In this document: piece after piece, positions 6,792 through 14,182 of the stretch | Layout: each line of letters begins with the position of its first letter | Numbering within the stretch: the first letter of the stretch is position 1 | The notes under the pieces: model-generated | The model's input: only the letters and a program-made list of their open reading frames with translations | Told to the model about the DNA's origin: nothing | The model's database searches: none | Made by a program: the position numbers and the translations under genes | Assembly: GCA_944385775.1 (NCBI GenBank) | Contig: CALWYM010000090.1 | Coordinates: forward strand, 1-24,092 | Direction of reading: 5' to 3' | Length of the DNA stretch: 24,092 nt | From: an uncultured Oscillospiraceae bacterium | GTDB lineage: Bacteria; Bacillota; Clostridia; Oscillospirales; Oscillospiraceae

Positions 6792-7886
6792 TTGAAACTT
6801 GGTATCGTGGGGCTACCCAACGTGGGCAAAAGCACCCTTTTTAACGCGATTACAAATGCCGGGGCAGAGTCGGCAAACTATCCCTTCTGCACCATAGAAC
6901 CCAACGTAGGCGTTGTGGCAGTGCCGGACCCGCGCCTTGACTATCTTGCGGAGATGTATAACCCGAAAAAAGTTACCCCCGCTGTTATTGAATTTGTTGA
7001 TATTGCCGGTCTTGTAAAGGGCGCGTCAAAGGGCGAAGGTCTGGGCAACAAGTTTTTGGAAAACATACGCCGTACCGACGCCATTGTCCACGTTGTCCGC
7101 TGCTTTGACGACGAAAACGTAATCCATGTGGAGGGCAGCTGCGACCCAATCCGTGACATTGACATAATAGATTTGGAGCTTATTATGGCTGATATGGAGA
7201 TGGTTGAGAGAAGAATCGATAAGGCTCTCAAGCAGTCAAAAGCCGGCGACAAAAAGTTTAAGCACGAGGCTGAGATTTTTTCTGCCCTTAAGGAGCACCT
7301 TGACGGGGGAAAAAGCGCCAGAAGCTTTGAGTGCAGCGACGATGACCGTGCCCTTATCGCCACAAGCGACCTTCTTACCCTAAAACCCGTCATCTACGCC
7401 GCCAATATGGACGAGAGCGGCATTTCCGATTTGGATAACAACGGCTACTACAAGGTCGTCTGCCAGCGTGCGGAAAGTGAGGGCAGCCAGGTTCTTCCAA
7501 TATGCGCCAAGACGGAGCAGGAGCTTATGGAGCTTCCCGAGGAGGAACGTGAAATGTTCCTTCAGGAGCTGGGACTTAACGAGAGCGGTCTCGACAGGCT
7601 TATTAAGTGCTCCTACGATCTTCTCGGTCTTATATCATTTCTCACCTCCGGCTCCGACGAGTGCCGCGCCTGGACAATTACAAAGGGCACAAAGGCGCCC
7701 CAGGCGGCGGGAAAAATCCACTCCGACTTTGAGCGGGGCTTTATTCGTGCGGAAATCGTGGCCTTTGATGACCTTAAAGCCTGCGGCAGCATGGCTGCTG
7801 CCCGTGAAAAAGGTCTTATCCGCAGCGAGGGCAAGGAGTACGTCATGCAGGACGGTGACGTGACCCTGTTCAGATTTAATGTCTAA
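6792..7886 (+). CDS. ychF: Obg-like ATPase YchF
   Basis: YchF is a ribosome-associated P-loop NTPase of the Obg family that prefers ATP. I place the start at TTG 6792, giving the canonical MKLGIVGLPNVGKSTLFNAI and 364 aa. The in-frame GTG at 6783 lies only 2 nt after the GGGAG ribosome binding site (6776-6780), whereas the TTG is about 11 nt away. Motifs: P-loop GLPNVGKS (residues 7-14), DIAGLVKGASKGEGLG (switch II region), and NMDE (205-208) in place of NKxD, the change that explains ATP preference. The C-terminal TGS domain covers roughly the last 85 residues. Its end overlaps the next gene by 8 bp. Confidence 0.96.
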   Translation: MKLGIVGLPNVGKSTLFNAITNAGAESANYPFCTIEPNVGVVAVPDPRLDYLAEMYNPKKVTPAVIEFVDIAGLVKGASKGEGLGNKFLENIRRTDAIVHVVRCFDDENVIHVEGSCDPIRDIDIIDLELIMADMEMVERRIDKALKQSKAGDKKFKHEAEIFSALKEHLDGGKSARSFECSDDDRALIATSDLLTLKPVIYAANMDESGISDLDNNGYYKVVCQRAESEGSQVLPICAKTEQELMELPEEEREMFLQELGLNESGLDRLIKCSYDLLGLISFLTSGSDECRAWTITKGTKAPQAAGKIHSDFERGFIRAEIVAFDDLKACGSMAAAREKGLIRSEGKEYVMQDGDVTLFRFNV

Positions 7887-8637
7887 GGGAGGCAAAAGAA
7901 GGGGCGGCGGCGCCCGTCCCCCGGAAAATAAGATAAAGCGCATTGACGCCATTGACGCTCTCCGCGGTCTTGCGGTTATACTCATGGTAATTCACCACGG
8001 ACTTTTGGATCTGGTTGTGATTATGGACGCGCCCGGCTGGCTTTTTTCAAACCCGGTGTTTGACTTTCTCCACTATATCTTCGCCGGTGTTTTCGTAATT
8101 CTCTCCGGCGTTTCCTCCCGTTTTTCAAGAAGCAATCTTATCAGGGGCGTACGGTGCTTTACTCTTGCCCTTGTAATTTCCGCCGTGTCCGCCCTGGTGG
8201 GCTCACCTATTCTTTTCGGCGTCCTTCATCTTTTGGGTCTTTCCATGGTGATTTTTGCCGTGGCGCAGCCCTATCTGGACAGGATTCCCCTGAATATCCA
8301 GCCCGTTATTTATTTTATTCTTATGGTAGTTTCCGGCTGGGCGGTAAACAATTTATCCATCGGCTCCGCCGCAAAATTTCTTTTCTTTTTCGGCTGGACC
8401 TATCCCGGCTTTTCCAGCGCCGACTGGTTTCCCCTGTTTCCTTGGATTTTCGTGTTTCTTATGGGGACATGGCTTGGAGTTTACATTAAGCAGCGGAAAT
8501 TTCCCAAAAGGTTTTATACTTTCACAATGCCCATACTGCCTCAAATCGGGCGAAAGAGCCTTTTAATCTATATGCTCCACCAGCCGATACTTTACGGAGT
8601 TATATACGGCATAAGGCTTATTTCCCGGGCTATTTAA
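7879..8637 (+). CDS. DUF1624 / heparan-alpha-glucosaminide N-acetyltransferase-like membrane protein
   Basis: This 252-aa integral membrane protein has a short basic, Gly-rich N-terminal tail and then 'RIDAIDALRGLAVILMVIHH' (residues 21-40), the opening helix of the HGSNAT_cat/DUF1624 acyltransferase family. About six to seven hydrophobic segments follow, with a final 'KSLLIYMLHQPILYGVIYGI' helix. Such proteins resemble acyltransferases that move acetyl groups across the membrane to glycans, but the substrate here is unknown. The ATG at 7879 overlaps the ychF stop by 8 bp. No good ribosome binding site precedes it, and an AAGGGAGG follows it at 7885-7892 with no usable start codon after it, so translational coupling to ychF is likely. 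Confidence 0.8.
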   Translation: MSKGGKRRGGGARPPENKIKRIDAIDALRGLAVILMVIHHGLLDLVVIMDAPGWLFSNPVFDFLHYIFAGVFVILSGVSSRFSRSNLIRGVRCFTLALVISAVSALVGSPILFGVLHLLGLSMVIFAVAQPYLDRIPLNIQPVIYFILMVVSGWAVNNLSIGSAAKFLFFFGWTYPGFSSADWFPLFPWIFVFLMGTWLGVYIKQRKFPKRFYTFTMPILPQIGRKSLLIYMLHQPILYGVIYGIRLISRAI

Positions 8638-8669
8638 GATTTTTCCATAAATTTTGCTGTCTCTCCCCC

Positions 8670-8698
8670 TTGACAATGAGACGGGGCGGTGTTAGAAT
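8670..8698 (+). promoter_or_regulatory. Promoter of the T-box/thrS transcript
   Basis: A perfect TTGACA (8670-8675), a 17-bp spacer and TAGAAT (8693-8698) predict a start near 8705, giving a leader of about 255 nt before thrS. It is the strongest-looking promoter in the window. Confidence 0.85.
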
Positions 8699-8704
8699 TT
8701 CGCT

Positions 8705-8925
8705 AGATAAAAGCTTTTGCAATGATGGGAACGAGCCCGGCGTAAAGCACGGCAAAGAGAGGCATGGTCACGGCTGAAAACCTGCCCGTATGTGCATACC
8801 GGTGTCTTTCCACCCCGGAGCAAAACCGCCTTGCGAGCGATAAAGCGCACACCGGAGTTAAACTTCAGGGTGGAACCGTGTAGATTTCTGCACCCCTGTC
8901 CGCATAATGCGGACGGGGGTTTTTT
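8705..8925 (+). ncRNA. T-box leader (threonyl, ACC specifier) controlling thrS
   Basis: This leader fills the 323-bp gap between the DUF1624 gene and thrS. It has the parts of a tRNA-sensing T-box. Stem I starts near 8717, where ATGGGAA can pair with TTTCCAC near 8807-8812. An AGAGAGGC...GGCTGAAAACC apical region lies at about 8755-8782. The likely specifier is ACC (8798-8800), a threonine codon, on the 3' side of stem I. The conserved T-box AGGGTGGAACCGTG is at 8867-8880. A terminator stem follows (8893-8903 with 8909-8919) with T run 8920-8925. In this family uncharged tRNA pairs with the specifier and with the antiterminator bulge (TGGAA), preventing termination, so thrS is raised when threonyl-tRNA is low. 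Confidence 0.92.
8893..8925 (+). terminator. Conditional terminator of the thrS T-box
   Basis: An 11-bp stem (one T-G wobble) with loop ATAAT is followed by six T residues. It lies just after the T-box antiterminator sequence and ends 35 bp before the thrS ATG, as expected for transcription attenuation. Confidence 0.92.
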
Positions 8926-8960
8926 ATTTATAAAATATTCCATGAAAGGACAAAAATATT

Positions 8961-10721
8961 ATGGCTGAAAATGAATTTTCCTTTGAAAATCCCGAATACA
9001 GAAAAACCTATTGGCACACCTGCTCCCATGTTATGGCACAGGCTGTAAAGCGCCTTTGGCCTGAGGTAAAGCTCGCCATCGGTCCCGCAATCGACGAGGG
9101 CTGGTACTACGATATGGACGCGCCCTTTGCCTTTACTCCGGAGCATATGGAGCAGATAGAGGCTGAGATGCGTAAAATCTGCAAGGAAAAGCTTAAGCTT
9201 GAGCGTTTTGAGCTGCCCAGAAGCGAAGCTCTGGAACTTGAAAAGGACGAGCCCTATAAAATTGAGCTTATTAACGACCTTCCGGAGGACGCCGTAATTT
9301 CCTTCTACAAGCAGGGTGAGTTTACCGACCTTTGCGCCGGACCTCACCTTGATTCCACCGGCAGAATAAAAGGAAACGCCCTGAAGCTGCTTTCCTGCAA
9401 CGCCGCATACTGGCGCGGCGATTCCAGCCGCCAGACCCTTCAGAGGATCTACGGCATTGCCTTCCCCAAAAAGGAGGAGCTTGACGCATATCTCCAGCGC
9501 ATTGAGGAGGCGAAAAAGCGTGACCATAGAAAGCTTGGCAAGGAGCTCGGTCTCTTTATGCTTACCGAGGAGGGACCAGGCTTCCCGTTCTGGCTGCCCA
9601 AGGGTATGGTACTGAAAAACACCCTTATTGACTACTGGCGTTAGGTACACAAAAAGTACGGCTATGTGGAAATTTCCACCCCCATGATTTTAAACCGTAA
9701 GCTGTGGGAGCGCAGCGGTCACTGGGACCACTACAAAAACAATATGTACACCACCGTTATTGACGATGAGGATTATGCCATAAAACCGATGAACTGCCCC
9801 GGCGGTATGCTTGTCTATGCCAGCGAACCTCACTCATATCGTGATCTGCCCCTTCGTATGGGTGAGCTTGGTCTCGTCCACCGTCACGAGCTTTCCGGCG
9901 CCCTCCACGGACTTTTCAGAGTACGCTGCTTTACTCAGGACGATGCTCATATCTTTATGACAAGAGACCAGATGAAAGACGAGATCAAAAACGTGGTAAA
10001 GCTTTTTGACGAGGTATATTCCCTTTTCGGTCTGTCCTACCAGATTGAGCTTTCCACCATGCCCGAGGACCATATCGGTACTCCTGAGGAGTGGGAGGAA
10101 AACCAGAACATTCTGAAAAACGCCATTACCGAAATGGGTAAGACCTTTATTATCAACGAGGGCGACGGCGCGTTCTACGGACCGAAACTGGACTTCCACC
10201 TTGAGGACAGCCTTGGCAGAACCTGGCAGTGCGGCACGATTCAGCTTGACAGCCAGCTTCCGGAGCGTTTTGAACTGGAGTACACCGGCGCCGACGGACA
10301 GAAGCACCGCCCTGTTATGATTCACCGTGTGGTACTCGGTTCTATTGAGCGTTTTATCGGCGTTATTACGGAGCATTTTGCCGGTGCGTTCCCCACCTGG
10401 CTTGCCCCCGTTCAGGTTAAGCTTATGACCATTACTGACCGCACCAACGACTATGCCGACAGTGTTGTCGCAAAGCTTGACGCGCTGGGTATCCGCTGCG
10501 AGGTTGATAAGCGCAACGAAAAAATCGGCTATAAGATCCGTGAGGCCCAGGGACAGAAGATTCCCTACATGCTGGTATGCGGCGATAAGGAAGCGGAAAA
10601 TGGTCAGGTCTCCGTACGTACAAGAACGGGTAAGACAAAAACCATGTCCGTTGAAGACTTTGCGGACGCTATCTGCCGCGAGGTAGAGAGCCGCTCAAGA
10701 GACCTTTTCATTACTGAGTAA
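8961..10721 (+). CDS. thrS: Threonyl-tRNA synthetase, TGS-less, interrupted by an in-frame TAG codon
   Basis: ThrRS attaches threonine to tRNA-Thr. The frame runs 586 codons from ATG 8961 (AAAGGA upstream) to TAA 10719-10721, but codon 228 (9642-9644) is TAG. Before it lies the editing domain with H19xxxH23 and C125/H129 (CAGPH), matching the E. coli H73/H77 and C182/H186 pattern, and then the start of the catalytic domain (RDHRKLG at 188). After it lie the zinc ligands C279 (MNCPGG), H330 (DDAHIF) and H455 (MIHRVVLGS), motif 2 (RVRCFTQDDAH) and the anticodon-binding domain. The N-terminal TGS domain is absent; the T-box terminator directly upstream leaves no room for it. If the TAG stops translation, a 227-aa fragment without synthetase activity results. 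Read-through, a point mutation or a sequence error are the alternatives. Confidence 0.93.
9642..9644 (+). other. In-frame amber codon inside thrS
   Basis: Frame check: 8961 + 3 x 227 = 9642, and the bases there are TAG, between CGT (Arg227) and GTA (Val229). Homologous proteins usually have 'DYWR-x-VH/EH' with a polar residue here, so CAG, GAG or AAG are one base away. No ribosome binding site precedes the next in-frame GTG (9666) or ATG (9684). Confidence 0.97.
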
Positions 10722-10736
10722 GCTGAGATATAACAA

Positions 10737-10770
10737 AAGAGAGACGGTTTTAAAACCGTCTCTCTTATTT
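10737..10770. terminator. Bidirectional terminator between thrS and pckA
   Basis: A perfect 30-bp palindrome (10737-10766) has A-rich sequence to the left and a T-rich run to the right. It separates convergent thrS and pckA. Confidence 0.9.
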
Positions 10771-10771
10771 T

Positions 10772-12361
10772 TTATTTTGCCTTTGGACCGGCGTTTATGA
10801 TTTCAGGCGCCATGTTGGGATATTTCTTTGCGAAGTTTTCCTCGAACATTTTAGCAAGCTTATTTGCCTGGGCGTCGTAAGCCGCCTTGTCCGCCCACAT
10901 TCCCCGGGCATCCAGCATCTCATCGGGAACATTGGGGCAGGTTGTAGGATAATCCACGTTAAATACATCGTGGTGCTTAAACTCACTCTTTTCCAGTTCT
11001 CCGTTTAACGCAGCCGTAACCATGGCTCTTGTATAGGCAAGCTTCATTCTCTTTGCTCCGTCTGCAGCGCTTCCGCCTGCCCAGCCTGTATTTACAAGGT
11101 AAACCTTTGTGCCGTACTTCTCAAGCTTTTCACCCAGCATTTTGGCATAAACCTGAGCGTCCATGGGCATAAAGGGCTCTCCAAACAGTGTGGAGAATGT
11201 AGGCTGAGGCTCGGTAACTCCACGCTCCGTACCGGCAAGCTTTGAGGTGAAGCCTGTAACAAAGTGGTACATAGCAGCTTCCTTGGAAAGGCGGCTTATG
11301 GGAGGCAGAACGCCAAATGCGTCAGCCGTAAGGAATATAACTACCTTTGGAATACCGCCGATACCGGGTATCTGAGCGTTTGAGATATAGTCGATGGGGT
11401 AACCCACTCTTGTATTTTCCGTAAGGCTGCCGTCATCAAAGTCAAGCTCTCTCGTCTCCGGGTCCATAACCACGTTTTCAACCAATGAACCGAAGCGAAT
11501 CGCGTGATAAATTTCAGGCTCATTTTCCTCCTTGAGGTTAATGCACTTTGCGTAGCAGCCGCCCTCAATGTTAAATACGCCGTCCGGGCTCCAGCCGTGC
11601 TCATCGTCACCGATAAGCATACGTCCCGGGTCAGCGGAAAGGGTGGTCTTGCCCGTGCCGGAAAGACCAAAGAAGATAGCCGTCTCCTTAGTCTCCGGGT
11701 CCATATTGGCAGATGCGTGCATTGGCAGAACGTCCATCTTTGTAAGGACATAGTTCATTGTGGAGAATACGCTCTTTTTAATTTCGCCCGCGTAGCCGGT
11801 ACCGCAGATAACAAGCATATGGGCCTCATAGTCAATAAGGATAGCAGCCTCGCTGTGGGTGCCGTCAATCTCCGGGTCGCAGCGGAAACCAGGAGCCACC
11901 ATAATGGTAAAGTCCGGCTCACCGTAGTTCTCAAGCTGCTGGGCAGTGGGGCGAATGAGCAGCTGATGAATAAACAGATTCTGGCTTGCCTGCTCGTTTA
12001 TAATCCTGAATTTCTGTGTGTACTTCGGGTCCGCTCCTGCAAAGCCGTCGAAAATAAATATTTCACGTCCCTGAAGGTATGCGGCTACCTTGCCCTTGAT
12101 AGCATTAAAACGCTCCCTAGAAATTGGTTTGTTGACCTTTCCCCAAGCAATATCGTCATGGACGCCCTCAGTGTCAACTATGAACTTATCGTCGGGAGAA
12201 CGTCCCGTATATTTACCGGTTGTTATTACAAGAGCGCCGGTATTACTGAGATGACCCTCTCCGCGACGAAGAGCCGCCTCAGTAAGCTGAGCCGGTGTCA
12301 GGTTGCGGTAAACAGCCTTGGCACCTATAATGCCCAATTTTTCAATCCCGTATGTTTCCAT
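10772..12361 (-). CDS. pckA: Phosphoenolpyruvate carboxykinase (ATP)
   Basis: This 529-aa ATP-dependent PEPCK interconverts oxaloacetate + ATP and PEP + CO2 + ADP. In fermentative anaerobes it often runs toward oxaloacetate. Landmarks in order: the RSPDDKF substrate-binding segment (residues 54-60), FDGFAGADPKY (104-114), GYAGEIKKSVFS with the metal/substrate Lys (189-200), MHASAN (214-219, metal His), the kinase-1a P-loop GLSGTGKTT (232-240), kinase-2 GDDEHGWS (251-258) and ENTRVGYPI (315-323). Length fits the ATP-dependent class (about 525-540 aa). The ATG at 12361 is preceded on the minus strand by AAGGAGGAAA, a near-perfect ribosome binding site. The 127-bp upstream gap holds unusual direct and inverted repeats. 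Confidence 0.98.
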   Translation of the reverse strand: METYGIEKLGIIGAKAVYRNLTPAQLTEAALRRGEGHLSNTGALVITTGKYTGRSPDDKFIVDTEGVHDDIAWGKVNKPISRERFNAIKGKVAAYLQGREIFIFDGFAGADPKYTQKFRIINEQASQNLFIHQLLIRPTAQQLENYGEPDFTIMVAPGFRCDPEIDGTHSEAAILIDYEAHMLVICGTGYAGEIKKSVFSTMNYVLTKMDVLPMHASANMDPETKETAIFFGLSGTGKTTLSADPGRMLIGDDEHGWSPDGVFNIEGGCYAKCINLKEENEPEIYHAIRFGSLVENVVMDPETRELDFDDGSLTENTRVGYPIDYISNAQIPGIGGIPKVVIFLTADAFGVLPPISRLSKEAAMYHFVTGFTSKLAGTERGVTEPQPTFSTLFGEPFMPMDAQVYAKMLGEKLEKYGTKVYLVNTGWAGGSAADGAKRMKLAYTRAMVTAALNGELEKSEFKHHDVFNVDYPTTCPNVPDEMLDARGMWADKAAYDAQANKLAKMFEENFAKKYPNMAPEIINAGPKAK

Positions 12362-12418
12362 AAAATTTCCTCCTTTTTATGCGATTATTTGTATCGTATC
12401 ACAAAATACTTCCATCAC

Positions 12419-12463
12419 TGTGAACTTTTTGTGAACATTATTTATAAATAAATTATAAATAAT
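12419..12463. promoter_or_regulatory. Repeats upstream of pckA: TGTGAAC pair and an 11-bp inverted repeat
   Basis: TGTGAAC occurs at 12419-12425 and again at 12430-12436, 11 bp apart (one helical turn). It abuts a perfect inverted repeat (ATTATTTATAA at 12437-12447 and TTATAAATAAT at 12453-12463). Read on the minus strand the AT-rich part also offers a possible TTGTAT-17-TAAATA promoter, which would put the GTTCACA repeats at the transcript start as an operator. No regulator is identified. Confidence 0.5.
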
Positions 12464-12488
12464 ACAAACTGCGTTGGAAGAAAAAAAC

Positions 12489-13838
12489 TCAGTTTTTAAG
12501 ACTGTTGAGAGGTGCGGGGATTCTGCCTCCCCGGGCGATGAATTTCTCCGGTGAACTGGGGTTTACGGGCATAATAGGCGCCGTACCCAAAAGACCGCCG
12601 AAGTCCACCTCCTGACCAACGCCCTTTCCGGGGACTGGGATAATCCTGACGGCGGTGGTTTTTGAATTTATCATGCCGATGGCGGCCTCGTCGGCAATAA
12701 TGGCTGAGATTGTGGCGGCTGAGGTATCTCCGGGAACAGCAATCATGTCAAGCCCCACGGAGCAGACGCAGGTCATTGCCTCAAGCTTTTCTATGGTGAG
12801 CTTTCCGCTTTTTGCGGCGCGAATCATGCCCTGGTCCTCGGAAACGGGAATAAACGCTCCGGAAAGACCTCCTACATAGGACGACGCCATAACACCGCCC
12901 TTTTTAACAGCGTCGTTAAGAAGGGCAAGGGCAGCGGTAGTACCTGGGGCGCCCACGCTTTCAAGACCCATTTCCTCAAGAATATCCGCAACTGAATCAC
13001 CTACTGCCGGCGTAGGCGCCAGGGAAAGGTCAACTATGCCGAAGGGTACGTGAAGCCTCTTTGACGCCTCCTGCGCCACAATCTCTCCCATTCTTGTTAT
13101 GCGGAAAGCGGTTTTCTTAATAGTCTCTGACACCACATTAAGCGGCTGACCCCGGACAGCCTTAAGGGCGTTATACACAACGCCGGGACCAGAAACTCCC
13201 ACGTTAATTACACACTCCGGCTCGCTTACCCCATGGAATGCTCCTGCCATAAATGGGTTATCCTCAACGGCATTGCAAAACACCACGAGCTTTGCGCAGC
13301 TCATACCCTGGGAGGTGTCGGCAGCCTTCTTTATAATCTCACCCATAAGCTTAACAGCGTCCATATTAATTCCCGCTCTTGTAGAGCCTACGCTGACGCT
13401 GGAGCACACGCAGTCCGTTGTGCGCAGAGCCTCCGGAATGGACTTTATAAGCCTCATATCACCCTTTGTAAAGCCCTTATCCACCAGAGCGGAAAAACCG
13501 CCTATAAAGTTTACTCCAACCTCCTTTGCCGCTTTGTCCAGTGTCCTGGCAAAAACGGTATAGTCCTCCGTATCGCAGTTTTCACAGGCAATGGCAATGG
13601 GCGTTACCGAAATGCGCTTATTTACAATGGGTATGCCCAGCTCACGCTCAATATTCTCGCCTGTCTTTACAAGATTTCCGGCGTATTTTGTAATCTTGTC
13701 ATATATCCTGTCACAGCACACCTTTACATCCGGATGTCCGCAATCCCTCAGGGATATTCCCATTGTTATGGTGCGTATATCAAGATGCTGCTGATTTATC
13801 ATCTCGATAGTCTGGATAATTTCATTCGAATTTATCAT
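12489..13838 (-). CDS. DUF711 / UPF0210 'PFL family' protein
   Basis: This protein of about 449 aa belongs to the UPF0210 (DUF711) family, whose fold has been related to the pyruvate formate-lyase/ribonucleotide-reductase barrel. No function is established for it. The sequence shows 'IRTITMGISLRDC' near the start, 'RISVTPIAIAC', 'VCSSVSVGSTRAGINMDAV' and a Gly-rich C-terminal region (VPGKGVGQEVDFGGLLG). I see no RVxG-type glycyl-radical motif. I place the start at ATG 13838 (MINSNEIIQTIEMI), which has GGAG 9 nt upstream; a longer TTG start at 13853 would overlap that ribosome binding site. It follows the ACT-domain gene by 61 bp, a pairing also known from streptococci and other Bacillota. Confidence 0.92.
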   Translation of the reverse strand: MINSNEIIQTIEMINQQHLDIRTITMGISLRDCGHPDVKVCCDRIYDKITKYAGNLVKTGENIERELGIPIVNKRISVTPIAIACENCDTEDYTVFARTLDKAAKEVGVNFIGGFSALVDKGFTKGDMRLIKSIPEALRTTDCVCSSVSVGSTRAGINMDAVKLMGEIIKKAADTSQGMSCAKLVVFCNAVEDNPFMAGAFHGVSEPECVINVGVSGPGVVYNALKAVRGQPLNVVSETIKKTAFRITRMGEIVAQEASKRLHVPFGIVDLSLAPTPAVGDSVADILEEMGLESVGAPGTTAALALLNDAVKKGGVMASSYVGGLSGAFIPVSEDQGMIRAAKSGKLTIEKLEAMTCVCSVGLDMIAVPGDTSAATISAIIADEAAIGMINSKTTAVRIIPVPGKGVGQEVDFGGLLGTAPIMPVNPSSPEKFIARGGRIPAPLNSLKN

Positions 13839-13899
13839 TTTTTCTTTCTCCAAATTATATGATTATTCCACAATTCCCGTGAGTTTTGGGGAAACTTTT

Positions 13900-14169
13900 T
13901 CAGATACGGTGCATTTTTTCAAAAATATCCTCACGCTGAAGACGGACGTCAACGGAAAGCTCCTTTCCTTTTTCCTCAAGCATGGAGGAAAGTGCGGAAA
14001 AGTCTACCCCCGCTCCGCCTATGTCCACTATCATAATCATGGTAAAATATCCGCCCATGACCTTTTGGCTTATATCCAGTATATTTACGTTGTTTTCCGC
14101 CAGAAGGCTGCAAACGCCGGCGATTATGCCTACGCTGTCCTTCCCAATAACTGTAACTATTGCTCTCAT
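13900..14169 (-). CDS. ACT-domain protein (UPF0237 family)
   Basis: This 89-aa protein consists of a single ACT domain: 'RAIVTVIGKDSVGIIAGVCSLLAENNVNILDISQKVMGGYFTMIMIVDI', followed by a helix and a last strand (LSVDVRLQREDIFEKMHRI). ACT domains bind small ligands, usually amino acids, and dimerise. The N-terminal 'GKDSVGIIAGV' turn is the usual ligand site. The GcvR-like UPF0237 family commonly sits next to DUF711 genes, as here, so it is probably the sensor or partner of the downstream protein. The ATG at 14169 has AAGGAGAG upstream. It begins 13 bp after the yfbR-like gene, so the three genes form one leftward operon. Confidence 0.93.
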   Translation of the reverse strand: MRAIVTVIGKDSVGIIAGVCSLLAENNVNILDISQKVMGGYFTMIMIVDIGGAGVDFSALSSMLEEKGKELSVDVRLQREDIFEKMHRI

Positions 14170-14182
14170 TTCTTTCTCTCCT

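Noticed and set aside
8692..8943. Small antisense open frame in the thrS leader
   Set aside because: The region is fully explained by the promoter and T-box RNA on the + strand.
8928..9650. Open frame antisense to the first part of thrS, ending near the TAG
   Set aside because: I considered whether the TAG served an opposite-strand gene. The antisense protein shows no domain, and the sense strand matches ThrRS throughout.
9666..9679. Palindrome GTGGAAATTTCCAC about 21 nt after the TAG, possibly a read-through hairpin or DnaA site
   Set aside because: It encodes the conserved VEIST segment and forms only a very short stem, so it is likely coincidental. No pyrrolysine- or selenocysteine-type insertion element can be claimed.
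9666..10721. Separate catalytic-domain gene starting at GTG 9666 (split ThrRS, as in some archaea)
   Set aside because: The break lies inside the catalytic domain, not at the editing/catalytic boundary, and no ribosome binding site precedes the GTG, so an evolved split enzyme is unlikely.
11504..12451. Long open frame antisense to pckA (315 codons), extending into the intergenic region
   Set aside because: It is a shadow of pckA with no ribosome binding site or recognisable domain; the coding signal is clearly on the opposite strand.
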